Shown in pieces: positions 1 through 11,696 of a stretch of DNA of 64,000 nt (its first letter is position 1; each line of letters starts with the position of its first letter). A model generated the notes under the pieces. It saw only the letters and a program-made list of their open reading frames with translations. It was not told where the DNA came from and ran no database searches. A program made the translations under genes and the position numbers. Source of the stretch: Cloeon dipterum (taxonomy: Eukaryota; Arthropoda; Insecta; Ephemeroptera; Baetidae); contig NC_088789.1 of assembly GCF_949628265.1 (NCBI RefSeq), positions 1,798,001 through 1,862,000 of the forward strand, written 5' to 3'.

Positions 1-20
1 CTCATTAACAATTCAACAGT

Positions 21-346
21 TAGGGTTCGAAGCCGCCAACAGATGGCGCCATCGCATACTTTCGATTTTATGGCACTTTTGCGCTGCGATTTCAGACTCA
101 ATTCTGCTACTGCTTCGGTTAAGCCAATCACCGTAAAATCGTAAAAACCACTTTTTTTAAAATAAAAAAATCTTTTCCAACGTTTCTACGGGGAATGGTT
201 GGACTGATTTTTGTTTTCAGCACGTCTTAAGAAATAATTCTAGAAGCAGAATGCACAGCAGCAGCATTGAGTCTTAAATCACATCGGAGAGTTAATTAAA
301 ATCGAAAGAAACCAATGGCACCATCTATTGGTCGATTCGAACACTA
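21..346. mobile_element. Family A foldback MITE, copy A1
   Basis: Begins TTAGGGTTCGAAGCCGCC and ends TCGATTCGAACACTA, so the ends are inverted repeats of each other flanked by TA. The interior is also mirrored: the left part reads CGCTGCGATTTCAGACTCAAT and the right part carries its reverse complement in diverged form, with an AT-rich centre. Three other copies lie in this window. No coding capacity, so it is a non-autonomous DNA element. The superfamily is not clear; a TA target would fit Tc1/mariner-like elements. Confidence 0.8.
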
Positions 347-2694
347 CGCAACTGATGAATTGAAAATTGAAAATAACACCGCAACCACTAAAAAACACTC
401 ATTTCTGAAAATATTCCCTGTAGGCAGAGAGTTTTATGAATATCGATTGCTCAAATTAAATTGATGTTTATCAATTAACTGATACCAATTTCAAATGTTA
501 TAAATTGCCTTTAGAGTAAATATTACAATTAATATATCACAAGTTTTGATAAAAAAAACACATTTTGCACAAAGGAGAATTATATCCACAAGCGCCTCCA
601 ATCAAAGTGAGGCTCATGCCGCAAAATAATGTGCGCTGAAACTCCATCTCGCTAGTAGCAAATAAGTTTGGAGCATGAAAGCCGCCCTCTGGTGCTCTCG
701 TGCCAGCCCTGCTAATCGATAGCACCTCATCAAACCTTGAACTTGCACGCGGTACACGGTGAGAGGACCTAGTGCAGGCCCGAAATAATTTCATTGCTCT
801 CGCCACTTGGATGACTCATTTTTGCGTAGATATTTTTACAAGACCGGGGTGTGGGTTTCGAGAGGAAAGAGAATTTCTATAGAAATACCCCGGCGATCGG
901 GTTTCTCGCGGATTGCGGTCTATCTGCCTTGACGCCAATGACTTTGTGTCGCGACGCATTAATTAATCCGTCCAGTTGGCGACCATCTATTTGCACACAT
1001 TTTTCATTCAGCGCCTTGCAAAGAAACGTAAGTCGGCGCTAATAAGGCATGAATGACTCTAGGGTTGCATTATTGAAAAAAATAAACGTATCAACATTTG
1101 CAACAAGGTTGTTTCCCACGTAAAGGTGATTTTTGCGCAATACACGCTCGTCATGATTGAGTGTTTATGCACTCTTTTGCTTTATAATATTTATTTGTTG
1201 AGTAGAAATTGGTTCTTTTTAATAAATCAACAGAATAAACACAATCGACTCATCAGTCAACAGGCAGGAATGCCTAATCAAGAGTGAGAAACGAAAGCGG
1301 CACGATAATTAATGATTAAACTGCGGCCGTGGAGGCCAAAAGTGAAAAGTCGCGGTTTGTTCGTTCGCACATGCTGTTGGTTTGTCCTCGCGGTCAAAAA
1401 TGGGTTATCAGCTAATTAGCTTCAAAAAAGCGAGAGCCGACTCCGCTCGCATGACCTGTCACAAAAGATAAAAAAATAATTGTGGCGGGGAAATGGGTTC
1501 GCCCTGAATAGAGTAAATTCTGCAAGCGACCCATTAAGATGTATAATTAATTGGTGTCGTTTTCCACTATTAATTGAACGCCAGTTGATGGCGTGGATCG
1601 GCCACGCGCAGTTAAAATAGAGCAAAGTTTAACGCAGATTTATCTTGTTTACCTTCTCTACTTTAAATCTCTAGTGATGTAGAGCTTGATGAATGCATTT
1701 TGTTTCAGGCAGAAAAACTTAAAATTATGCATTTTATGTGCATCACGTTGTTACTTTTTCTTTTCAAAAACCATTTATTTAATTCAATGTTAATCACAAG
1801 AAATTATAAAATAACAGATTGAAAAAGGTAATAAAATCTTCGGTTTTAAACCATTTCCATTTTTTTTTATTGTAAAGAAACACAAAAAATGATAAAAAAA
1901 TTAATTTCTCATTAAAATTACTTTTTATTGGAAATCCCTAAAAAAATGCTGTTTGCCCAGTGCTCAACGGTTTTTCCAACCGATATCGACCGCTAACAAA
2001 TGTTCTCTCTTCAAAACCAATTGTTTATCGAGTGCTAGCTGGCGTGGCTGCAAAAGCCCTCTAAACTAATAACAAACTATTTGCACGCCACGCATGTATA
2101 TTTTTATGGCTGCGCTGCACTTTTGCTGTTGATGATAGCCGCGAGAATAAAAGGCGAAATTACAGCAAACGTGCGCGTCAAGGGCTGCCTGGGGCTGACC
2201 TGAATTTTTTGTCCACTGCACATTGAAAATTTGCCAAGTGAAAAGTATATCAGAGGAAGCGGAGGAGCACATTCGCAAGCATCGACAAAGGATTTAATCG
2301 CCCGTGTCCCTGCGCTCTCTGTGCAAAAAGGCTCGACACGGAGACGGACTGGCACAGCTCGTTATACACAATTAAAATTTATTCACAGCGCATCAATCGA
2401 GAGGCACATCACGACGACAAATTGGAAACGGCTAGGCGCGAGACGAGATGCAGATCATGCCTGCAGTCTGCGGGACACGATTCCGCTATAGACAACTGTC
2501 AACTCCAGAGAGCGTGACTTTTTCGTAGCAGCAGTTGAATAATTTCTTCAGCGCAGAATCAAATAAATTAATTATAGCATTTTTTTATTTATGCTATTCT
2601 CATTGCCTTTAAAGTGGATCGATATAGGGCGAGATTTGAAAATTTGAATTGTTTGATGCAATGAACAATCTGTAATAATAAAATATGACCTTTT

Positions 2695-2995
2695 CTGTAA
2701 AAATTCAAATTTTCTCTAAAATTTCCAGCGCTTGATCACATTTTCTTGGCAGATTTCGATTCCTCTCGTCGAGATCTGCCCAACAGCGTTTTAGGGAAAC
2801 TCTTTGCTATGAAATAGAATAGGATTTTGAATAAGGAGACAGTCCTAGTAAAAGGAGACAGTGCTAACTTTGCAGCCACTTTTCTCACAAATTTACAGTA
2901 CTGCTTTGGTCAATTTTGAATCCAATGGGACGATTTCATGCATCGGCAACAAGCATTTTCCAGAATTTATTAGTATCAATCCTCCTTATTAAAAA
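2695..2995 (+). repeat. Interspersed repeat B, copy B1
   Basis: Shares a core with copies near 10.6 kb, 33.5 kb and (inverted) 50.6 kb: TTTCCAGCGCTTGA, then CATTTTCTTGGCAGATTTCG, then CTCGTCGAG, AGGGAAACTC and AAGGAGACAGTCC, ending near a segment like CAAGCATTTTCCA. No terminal repeats and no open frame were seen, so the class of element is unknown. Confidence 0.75.
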
Positions 2996-5900
2996 CGCAA
3001 CCATTTTCGACAGTCCGGTTTTAGTCTATGATAGTTCAAAAAAGAATCATCACAAACTAGTTGTTTTGGATTGAACTTGCGGGTCTTCAGCCTTGTGTAA
3101 CTGATTGATATTTCACCGCACCGTACACTTTTTCACCTTTAGCCTGGAGGGTTATATAAAAGAGTCAATCTTTGTAAGTTATGTGAACTCGGGTACAAAT
3201 CTTGTTAACATCACAAAGTCGCAACCATAGCAATAATATCTTGTCTACTTCAAAGAGCTCGGCCAAGCATACCAATTTTTCTTTCAACTATTTCAACATT
3301 TCAACGACTTCTAGCACCAACAAACAATGGCCTCAAAATTTTCGAACATTAAAAATTGGAGCTTTGTCTTTCAAATTTCATAATTTACAACGTTGAGAAA
3401 GAAGGAATGCCATCTACGTAATACTAAATATTGCGTCTGGAAAATCTCAAACAAACACAAAAGTTGCACACAAAGAGGAGAGATAAGAGCGCCGGCTGCG
3501 CGTGTTGTCATGTTTTCGCATTCAATTCTAAAAATACGCCCATTTAGGAGTTGCGCAGCGTCTGCAGTTCAAGTGCTTCTATTAAAAGTGACATTAATTT
3601 CGGTGGGCAGTGCCAAATTAGCAATTGAGCCGGCCGGCTCTTCTTTCTCTCGCTTCCGTCTCTGTTTCGAGCGCCGGCCGGCCGGCCGGCAGGCCGGCCA
3701 TCAGCATCTGCAAGCAGTTTGCTTGCTCTCTTGCGACCGACAAAATAAATAATAAATTATTTTGCGTGCAGACTTTCTTGTGAATATCGACCGCCGGACG
3801 GCTTGTTCCAGCAGCCAGCCTCTGCTGTGTAAATGTGTACTCCACTCTCGCTATGTGTGCACGCGCGCGCGGTTCTCTTTAGCAGCCGCCGCGCCGATGT
3901 TTGTACGTATACTGCTACGGTAAAAAAAACTCGACTTGCACACACAAAAGTTGGCCGGAAAGGCTCCGTATCATCCTCATTCATACGTGATGTGCGACCC
4001 GACTCAGAGCGAGCGAATCGCGAAAATAAAGCTTGGAAAAAACATCCCTGGCTCAGTTGGGAATTCAAATGGAATGTGGGTCAGCGGCAAAATTCGCCCT
4101 CGGCGCACTATTCGCTGCTCTGACGCTTCATTTGTTTCCCCAATTTGCGAGATGTTTGAAAAGGGAAGGGAAAAGGGTTTAACGCTTTTTTTTCTGCGCG
4201 GGGAGATGATTTTTGTATTCTGCGGAGTGGAGAGAATTTGTAAGCTCAAAGCAGTACAAGAACATCAACTTTCGGATAGATTTTTTAATTGAAGTTTGCT
4301 ATCAAATACTGAACTGTAAATTTGTGATCGCTAGGGTTGGAAAAAAGCAGCATAAAAAAAGGCCAATCAGGAGACAGTCCTAATAATTTCATTCCCGCGT
4401 ATTTTATTACATTTCCATTAGTCAATTACCGGGCTTATAAGCGGTTTTTAAAGAAATAACAACAAAAATATTTAATGTGCTGAAGCTATTTCCATGATAA
4501 AATTTCCAATCCACGTTTTGTAATTTTTCGCCGTACTCTACCAGACGCCATATCTGCGAGGCGCGTCAATCCGGACCCCGGTGATTTTAAAGAAAAAAAA
4601 TCTGCACAGTAGAGGACATTTTTCACAGGGGAACAATTGAAAATTTTCATTTCTTGCGCAAGAAATTGGTTAAAATTGAGTGGTGAAAAATAACGGGTGT
4701 TAAGTAAATGCAACCCTGTTTGTAATATTTTTTTCCTAATTAAACACACCGCAGTTACAGTTGAAATGTGCATAATATAGCAATGGTAGCAGAAACTAAA
4801 AAGTAAAATGTGGTCAAGCTTGATATCCCCATCCCCATGCGGAGTGCTCGGCAATAAGCGTGCTCTCTGCTCTCATTTAAACGGTCGCCACTGGTAACGG
4901 CCCTTTGGCTCAAGGTTATGCGCAATATGCCCGGTGTAAGCGCGTTGGTGTGTGCAAATCGACGGGTTGCGGAAGGTCACTGCTACCTATACGCTGTACG
5001 CGGCGGCTACGGCTATTATGCATGCATTTACCGATTGTGCCCCGAGAGGAAAAAGTGCATGCTTGGCTTGCCCAACGCCGGCTCCGTTAGGGCGTTCCGA
5101 CAACGAAATTTGATCGATAAAGTGCCGACCGATTGGTGCGCATCCAGCTGGAAAAATAAACCCTGCGAGAACTGGGGGGTGAGATTCACAAACTGTTAAA
5201 GAATAATAGGAAAAATCCAATATGTTGCCAACGAGCACTTCCAGATCTTTCCGTTCGCGGATTTGCGAAACGGCTTTTCTGCTTTTTGATCGAAATGTTT
5301 TTATCTCGTTCCTTGTCATCTTTACTTACACGACTATTGCTCATTTTAATGGATCAAGTCACAACATTTACAATATTTCAAAAAGTCTAATAAATAAAAC
5401 TGTTTTGACAGCAGAGTTGATGATAAAAACAAAGCCTCGATATTTCATAGAGTGGAGGAAGGAAAAAATATATCGATTAAACAGTTGTGTTATTCGCTTT
5501 GCGTGCTTGTTGACAAATTGTGAAATATATATATTTGAAAACGCGAGAGCACGCCAGCCTATTTTAACATGCATTCCGCAGTGTAGCAAAAAGGGATATT
5601 TCTTAAAACTATTCTGGTAGGCGTGAGCTTGTCCAAACTTCGGCTTCTCTGGTTCTAAAAGGGGCTGCGCCAAAGTTCAAAAGTGTGAACCCAAGCAAGA
5701 GCTCAACGCCAACAAGTTTGCGTTCGCCAAATCGGCTCAAAGTGCCGACTGTTTGAAAAACGCAGATTTTGAGGAAGCAGCGCGCGTGACCCACCTGAAG
5801 TCGAAGTCAATCATGGTGACGATCCAATTTCGCGTCGAGTGACCCTTCCGCGTGCCCGTTTGTTGCGCCGCGGTGTCTACAAGCGCGCTCCGTCTCCACT

Positions 5901-6629
5901 TACTTGGCAACTCAACAACAAAAACAGACGACTAGATATTTATGCCGGCATGCACGGTTCATTGGTGCTCGCGCCGTCTTCCCCCACCTTCACCTTATCA
6001 AAAGCAGCCCCTAGTGCTCCTCTCAAATAATAGCATTGCACCCCCTGGGGTGGATGGATGACTTAGAAATGCCGGTTGCGTAGGCCAGTCTAACTGTTAC
6101 AACGCAAACTTGATAAATTTGCGGATGGTGCGCAAGTTAAGTGGATCACTGACTTGCTGGCGTAAGGGGATGCAATAATCGTGCTTGCGCTATATTCTGT
6201 AAGGATTGCTTGAACAGGAAATGGGAGGGAAGTTCCGTAATTTCTGCTTGCTTCATTTGTGTTGAGAAAATTTCTAATTAGGTAATTAAATACGAAGGGG
6301 AAATGTACTCACATTTTTGGAAATGAGTTTCCAAATGGTTTTGCAGCTGACAATAGATAAAAGATGAAAGGAGTTTAAAAAGCTTTGGTTGTCAACTGCA
6401 CTCTAAACGGATACGTCTCTGATCAATAACAGCGCACAGTAAATATTTGAGGGAAATAAATGTGCCTCGAGTTTGATCACGCTATCTAGAAAATCTCTAT
6501 CGGAATTTGAGCAGATATGATTATTTTTCCTATCTCTGGAACGCACTCCAAACGCTATTTTGGAATGCTATTGACTTTTGGAATTCAAGCATCAAAATTT
6601 CAAATCACAAAACCAACAAATAACCAGGG

Positions 6630-6915
6630 CTGCATTTCCTGACCACCCGAATGGTTTTTACCACTCAATTTTTACCGATTTCTTGTGCAAGAATTTAATT
6701 TTTCCATTTTTCCTACGAAAAAAATTGCATTTCCATTTTTTTTTCTTTTAAATTCCCATTTTCTGCCTCAATTTCTCCAAAAATTTCTCTGGCAATTTTT
6801 TCAAGTCGAGGTCGTGAGCTAGAAAATTATTGATAACTGAGGTGCAAACATTGCCTGCAAGATATAAATTGATAAAATAAAAAAAACGCTTTTACCAATG
6901 CACTGCATTTTTTAA
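6630..6915 (+). repeat. Interspersed repeat E, copy E1
   Basis: The part from about 6,738 (CATTTTCTGCCTCAATTTCT, later TGCCTGCAAGA and AACGCTTTTACCA) recurs at about 47,735-47,905 inside a family C element. A piece at 6,645-6,710 (TTTTTACCACTCAATTTTTA, TTCTTGTGCAAGAA) recurs in inverted orientation at about 4,655-4,705. No ends or coding sequence identified. Confidence 0.6.
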
Positions 6916-7447
6916 CTAAAAGAAATGTTAACGAACGCATGGCCGCAATACACAATACAGCAAATAAATAGTTTTTGCAAAGATGTTAGTCTAAATTAAA
7001 ACGGACATTCTGGCAGATATGAGCGATCACCACTATGCTTCGGACTGACCATTACTTATCGGAGAAGCGACCGAAAATAATAAACGACCAGCAGTACTGG
7101 CTTATGGCTTTTGCTACCAAAGTTTTTGGCCGCGGGTTTTATCTGTAGGTGCGCGGCTGCCGCGTGCCCCGAAACTATAATAGTCTGCTGGTTGTGTTTG
7201 CCCCCCTGTGGTAGTGAGTGGCGGCTCTGTTCGCACCGAGATGGATTGTTGTTTGACTAATTTATCAGGCCGCTGTCTTGTCTGCGGTTTCATTTGCATA
7301 CCGACATTCCGAAAATGGCGATGATTTCCATTAATATGCATGAAAAAGAGTCGTAGCCGGGTGCAATGACAACGGATTGGAGACTGGAGAGCGCTACATT
7401 ATAGCGGATCAATTACGCACTGTCTCTGGCGGTTGTCTTTTTGCACT

Positions 7448-7840
7448 TAGTTTTAGAAGCCGCCAACAGATGGCGCCACCGTATACTTTCTTAATCAATT
7501 TATTTTAAAGGCACTTCCGCTGCGATTTCAGACTCAATCCTGCCACTGTGAGTTCTTCACTTTATATGCTTTCTGTTGACGTGCTGAAAACCCTAATCAG
7601 TCCAGCCATTCACCGTAGAAACGCCGCGGAAAAGATTTTATATTTAAAAAAATAGTTTTTCACGATTCTACGGCGATTGGCTTAACCGATTTTGGTTTTC
7701 AGCACGTCAAAATAAATCATTATTAAGTAAAGAATGCAAAGTAGCAGGATTAAGTCTGAAATTGCAGCGGAAGTGCATTAAAATTAAATTTATTACCAAA
7801 GTATACGGTGGTGCCATCTATTGGGGGCTTCAAACCCTAA
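7448..7840. mobile_element. Family A foldback MITE, copy A2
   Basis: Left end GAAGCCGCCAACAGATGGCG and right end GGTGCCATCTATTGGGGGCT are inverted partners. Both arms carry TTTCAGCACGTC and its reverse complement, and GATTGGCTTAACCGATTTT and its diverged partner, around an AT-rich centre near 7,640-7,665. Clearly the same family as copies at 21, 17,643 and 56,405. Confidence 0.85.
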
Positions 7841-10800
7841 AAATTTTTACATCTGGTGTATTCAATCCACCGCAAACACTGGAATTTATGTATTTGATTG
7901 GTTCTAAACAAACAGGTTCATTGATAATCAAATTCGCATTTCGCAAAACTCAAAAAATTAAACTCGATGCTATTTTCCAGCAATTTTGCACTCGCTGTTT
8001 AAACAGACGAAGCTGTTTGTCTTGCAGGAGTAGTGATTGCTCTTTCTCGAAACGCTGAGCTTCCTAGAATAGAAACGTCGATGGAAAGGCCTGACGAAGA
8101 ACTACTTCTCCACGCAATCGGAAAATCAATTTCGCGATCGGCATGCCCACGGGCGGATAAATCAATTAAGGTTGCACGACAGATCCATGCACAAACAACA
8201 ACCGTCCGCGATCTCGGTGGCGGCACCAAAATATTTATATGAAACAAAGCGACGCCCTGCAATTACCGACAGAGCAAACACACTCGGCGGCGACACAATC
8301 GAGCCGAAAAATAAATAAATTTGCATGTCAAGGTGAAACAGATGTCACGCGGGATTTGCGCGTTAATGCCTGCTTTAGGCGCGGCTTTCGCATGTAACAC
8401 AACATGGAAAATATTATAAAAGCTGCATGCAATCACCGTGCTGAGGAGAAATAAGATGTGGGTCGCGAGTTCGCTAGTCAGTGCGAGAACCGCGTAATGT
8501 ATCGAACGTAGCAAAATTAATTACATCGTGCAGGCGGCAATCAAACGCGCGTCAGTCGGGCGGAGCAATCACCAACGGTTCCCGGCTGGAGAGGATTGTT
8601 CATATATGCGAAGGCATGCATCGCCGTCTTGAGAACTTGGGCCGGTGCTTTTACTCATTTTCCCTCACGGCTGGGATCAATACTAGCTCTGTGTTTATGT
8701 GTATTGGACGCTGAGGTTGTGCTACTTAAATTCCCGCGTCTTGGGCCGCAGTCTGCTCACCGATTCGCAACAACGGTGCGGTTCGATTACTTCTATGCAG
8801 AAATAGTTATTGCGAATTGCGATTGGGAGGCAGCAATGCATTTGTTGCACTCGATCACTGATTTCAAAATTTAACAGATCTAGATAAAAATCATGATTTA
8901 AATTAAAATTAGCAAAATCCACAAGCGTTTGCTGTTCTGAAATTATTTTGATGGTTCAAGAGGTGACAAATATTTATTTCCGTAAAAGGTCAAGGAAATA
9001 ATTGTGTTATTGTGCAATAGACTCGAGACCATTAAAAGTATAATTTCCAATAAATAAAATTTCCTAATCTTTGATTACTTTGGTACCCTTGGTGTAAACA
9101 TGATTTGCAGTAACTAACAATATGCTTCTAATTACTTTCCCAATTTAAAAAAGACAGGAAGATTAGGAAAACATTGGTATTTTTTAGTAAATGAGATCGT
9201 TATTTGTTCAAAGTAAAGAAATGAACAAAGTCTCTATGAAATTTTGAATAGCAATTATTATTTATCCTGAGTTTTGAGCTAAATTTAATAATTAAAAATT
9301 TAAAATAAAATAAATAATTGGTATTTTTTCATTTGAGAGGCTCTTACTTTCTACAGCCATAAATTCGTTAAATAAGAATTAATGATTCAGCAAAAATTTT
9401 AACTTACCATTAGCGTGTCGGTTTTTTACGTGTCTCAACAGATTTAGACTGGAGAAAACTCATTTTTAAAGAGGTAGAAAAATTGCTTCTAAGCAACCGT
9501 GTGCAAAATATGCAAAAATCGCGTTTCGCGAGACCAAAATCGGCGCACGAAGCCTCAAATATAACTTGGCACGGCGTGCGAAGTGCAGGCGAGTCAAAAC
9601 CAAAAGTACAAAGTGGTCAGCGCAAGCAGGCACAGCGTTGCGTCGCGCCCAACAGCTTTTTTGTTCGGTTTAGTGCCAAGAATAACACCTTCATTAGCCG
9701 ATAAAGCGAATTAGCTTTGAAAATCACATGGCCATTATGACATCAGAGACGATGATCGCATCGGCCGTCGATTATCGTGTTCCGTAAATAATTCAGGCGG
9801 CAGGCGCGCGCGCGCGTTCCATGCACGCTCCATTCATTTGCCTGCCTTATGAATTAGGTGAATTAGCAGCGCGCCGACGAGCCAGATCAAAAGAAAATTT
9901 CGCTTCACACGCCGGCCTGCAATTTGCATTTCTATACAACACTCTCGATCGAACTCAATGAAAATTTATTCGCCGCAGAATTAATTGAGTAATTAATTAG
10001 CACGCGGGCGCGCGTCTGCCGCGAATGCCCTCGAGGGACCGGGTGGGACCGCCACCCGAGATCAGGCTAAAAATAGGCGGCCGGCGAGTAAATCACCCAA
10101 CTGGCTAACTGCTGCTTTTATAATACGCATTTTAATTGCGTCACGCTATCAAAATCGGCTCCGATGTGGCCGGGAATTGTAAACAATTAGCAGGGGGATT
10201 ACGTCCGTCTGACCGAGCAGAAAAGGTGCTCGGATTTATCGTACGTTTGTTTTGCTTTTGACGTCGCTCAGTGGGCTAGGCTGCCGCTCGAACGAGCGGA
10301 ACGCGCTTTGAGTGCTGTTCCTGGAAGTTAATTTGAAACAGCGCCGAGCTCCATTGCCAGCTTGGAGGTTTCAAAAACGACACTCGGCGAAAAAATGTTT
10401 CGAGTTTCACCCCGGTAACACTCCAAGAAAAGCGGATCAAGTTTTGCGTAGCTTTGTGACTCTTAATTACGAGTGGTGAACTAGAATGAGAAAAATTTTA
10501 AAGTAGATCAAAACAAGGTGATATTTAAAAATTTTTTGTTCTGTTAGATGCATTAAATAATTTATTCTATAATTTGCAATAGAGTAAAAATGGACCTTGC
10601 TCCAGTAGAAAATTTAAATTTTTTGCAAAATTTCCAGCGCTTGACCACATTTTCTTGGCAGATTTCGATTCCTCTCGTCGAGATCTGTCCAACATCGTTT
10701 TAAGGGAAGCTCTTTTTTGGGAAATAAAATCAGATTTCAAGTAAGGAGACAGTCCTCACCATTTGAAAAGCATGGATGCTAACTTTGCAGCCACGTTTCT

Positions 10801-11696
10801 AAAAAAATTTACATTTTTAATTTCTAGGTTAATTTCCGCAGCAAGGATTTTCCACGATTTTACAGTATTTTTAACGCAGTAAAAAATATGGAAGTAGTAG
10901 CGTGTCTCTAATGCAGCATTTTTTGTGCATTAAAAAAAATCATAAATTCTGAACTTGAAGTCTGAAAAGGGGTTAACGAGGCAATTTTTGTTTAAAGTCA
11001 CGCAAGCTGCTTTTAGGATTGTTTAAAAAATCTAACAAATCCAATTCTAGAATAAAGGGGCCAGAGGGCGGACAATAAACAACCTCATCTTGCGTATGGA
11101 ACTACAAAGGGCGCGGGCCACACAGCTAGGGAAACAAACAAGGTCGCGCGTTCGGCGTGTGGTATTATATTGGAGTATGTTGACCTAGATTGGCACAGGT
11201 ACAGCGGCGCGGCGCGAGGCAGACCCCTCTTACGCGCGCGAGCGATTGTCACCGCTCATGAGGCTGGTTTCTCGCCTACTTCTTCGCTCTCGCCAGCGCG
11301 CGCGAGACTGTTATTGTGGGGTATCTTTCTTTTAAATTTGAGTGACTCACGTTAAATGAGGAACAACAACCCTTAACGCGCGCCACAAATATAGCCGACG
11401 AACGAAAACACAGTCAGCGCGCGCTTGATAATAAAAGCAAGCCGCACAGTCGCTGAGAATGTGCACGAACGTCTGGCGAATTCGCGGAAAACAGTAAAAT
11501 CGGGTGGGTGACTGACAAAGTATCAGAGTTACGCATCTTAGTAGATCACTTTATTGATACAAGTGCTAGCCGTGTACAAAATATTAACTAGTTGCCAGAG
11601 ATTACAAAAGATTAGCATTTGATTACTTTTGACTTGAGTAAATGAGAACTTTATTATTGCTTACAATAAATTAGCTTGAGATTAGCAATGACCAGA
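7841..11696. other. Gene-poor stretch before mextli
   Basis: No recognisable exon. GC-richer islands lie at about 8,020-8,260, 8,480-8,770 and 9,500-10,300. The last contains several TAATTA or AATTAATT cores (about 9,980-10,000) and a GCGCGCGCG run at about 9,806, which would suit a regulatory block, but function is not shown. A further GC-rich patch lies at 11,100-11,480. From about 11,500 to 11,696 the sequence is the likely 3' untranslated region of mextli on the - strand. Confidence 0.45.
10600..10878 (+). repeat. Interspersed repeat B, copy B2
   Basis: Same order of blocks as B1: TTTCCAGCGCTTGACCACAT, TTCCTCTCGTCGAGATCTG, AAGGGAAGCTC and AAGGAGACAGTCC. Ends near a CACGATTTTACAGTAT segment. 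Confidence 0.75.

Larger units (their letters stand above)
347..7447. other. Gene-poor stretch with no recognisable exon
   Basis: I recognise no conserved protein on either strand; the open frames here are short and of low complexity. AT-rich sequence alternates with GC-richer islands (about 1,320-1,620, 2,040-2,480, 3,480-4,020, 4,860-5,120 and 7,020-7,440). These could be regulatory DNA or untranslated exons of a gene outside the window. At 3,674-3,699 lies a run of overlapping GGCCGGCC palindromes. A consensus-like TATA box (TATATAAAAG) lies at 3,152-3,162 on the + strand with no recognisable gene after it. Confidence 0.5.

Noticed and set aside
21-60. GGTTCGAAGCC resembling a tRNA T-loop
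   Set aside because: It is the end of the family A inverted repeat, repeated in other copies; no acceptor or anticodon stems nearby.
2695-2995. Repeat B as a possible LTR fragment
   Set aside because: No paired direct repeats, no TG...CA ends and no primer-binding site were visible, so no such claim is made.
3393-4292. Several overlapping open frames on both strands of a GC-richer island
   Set aside because: Low complexity, mutually overlapping, no homology; longer frames are expected by chance where GC content rises.
4905-5199. Cys-containing open frame of about 93 codons
   Set aside because: No signal peptide, no recognisable motif and no splice support; composition matches its surroundings.
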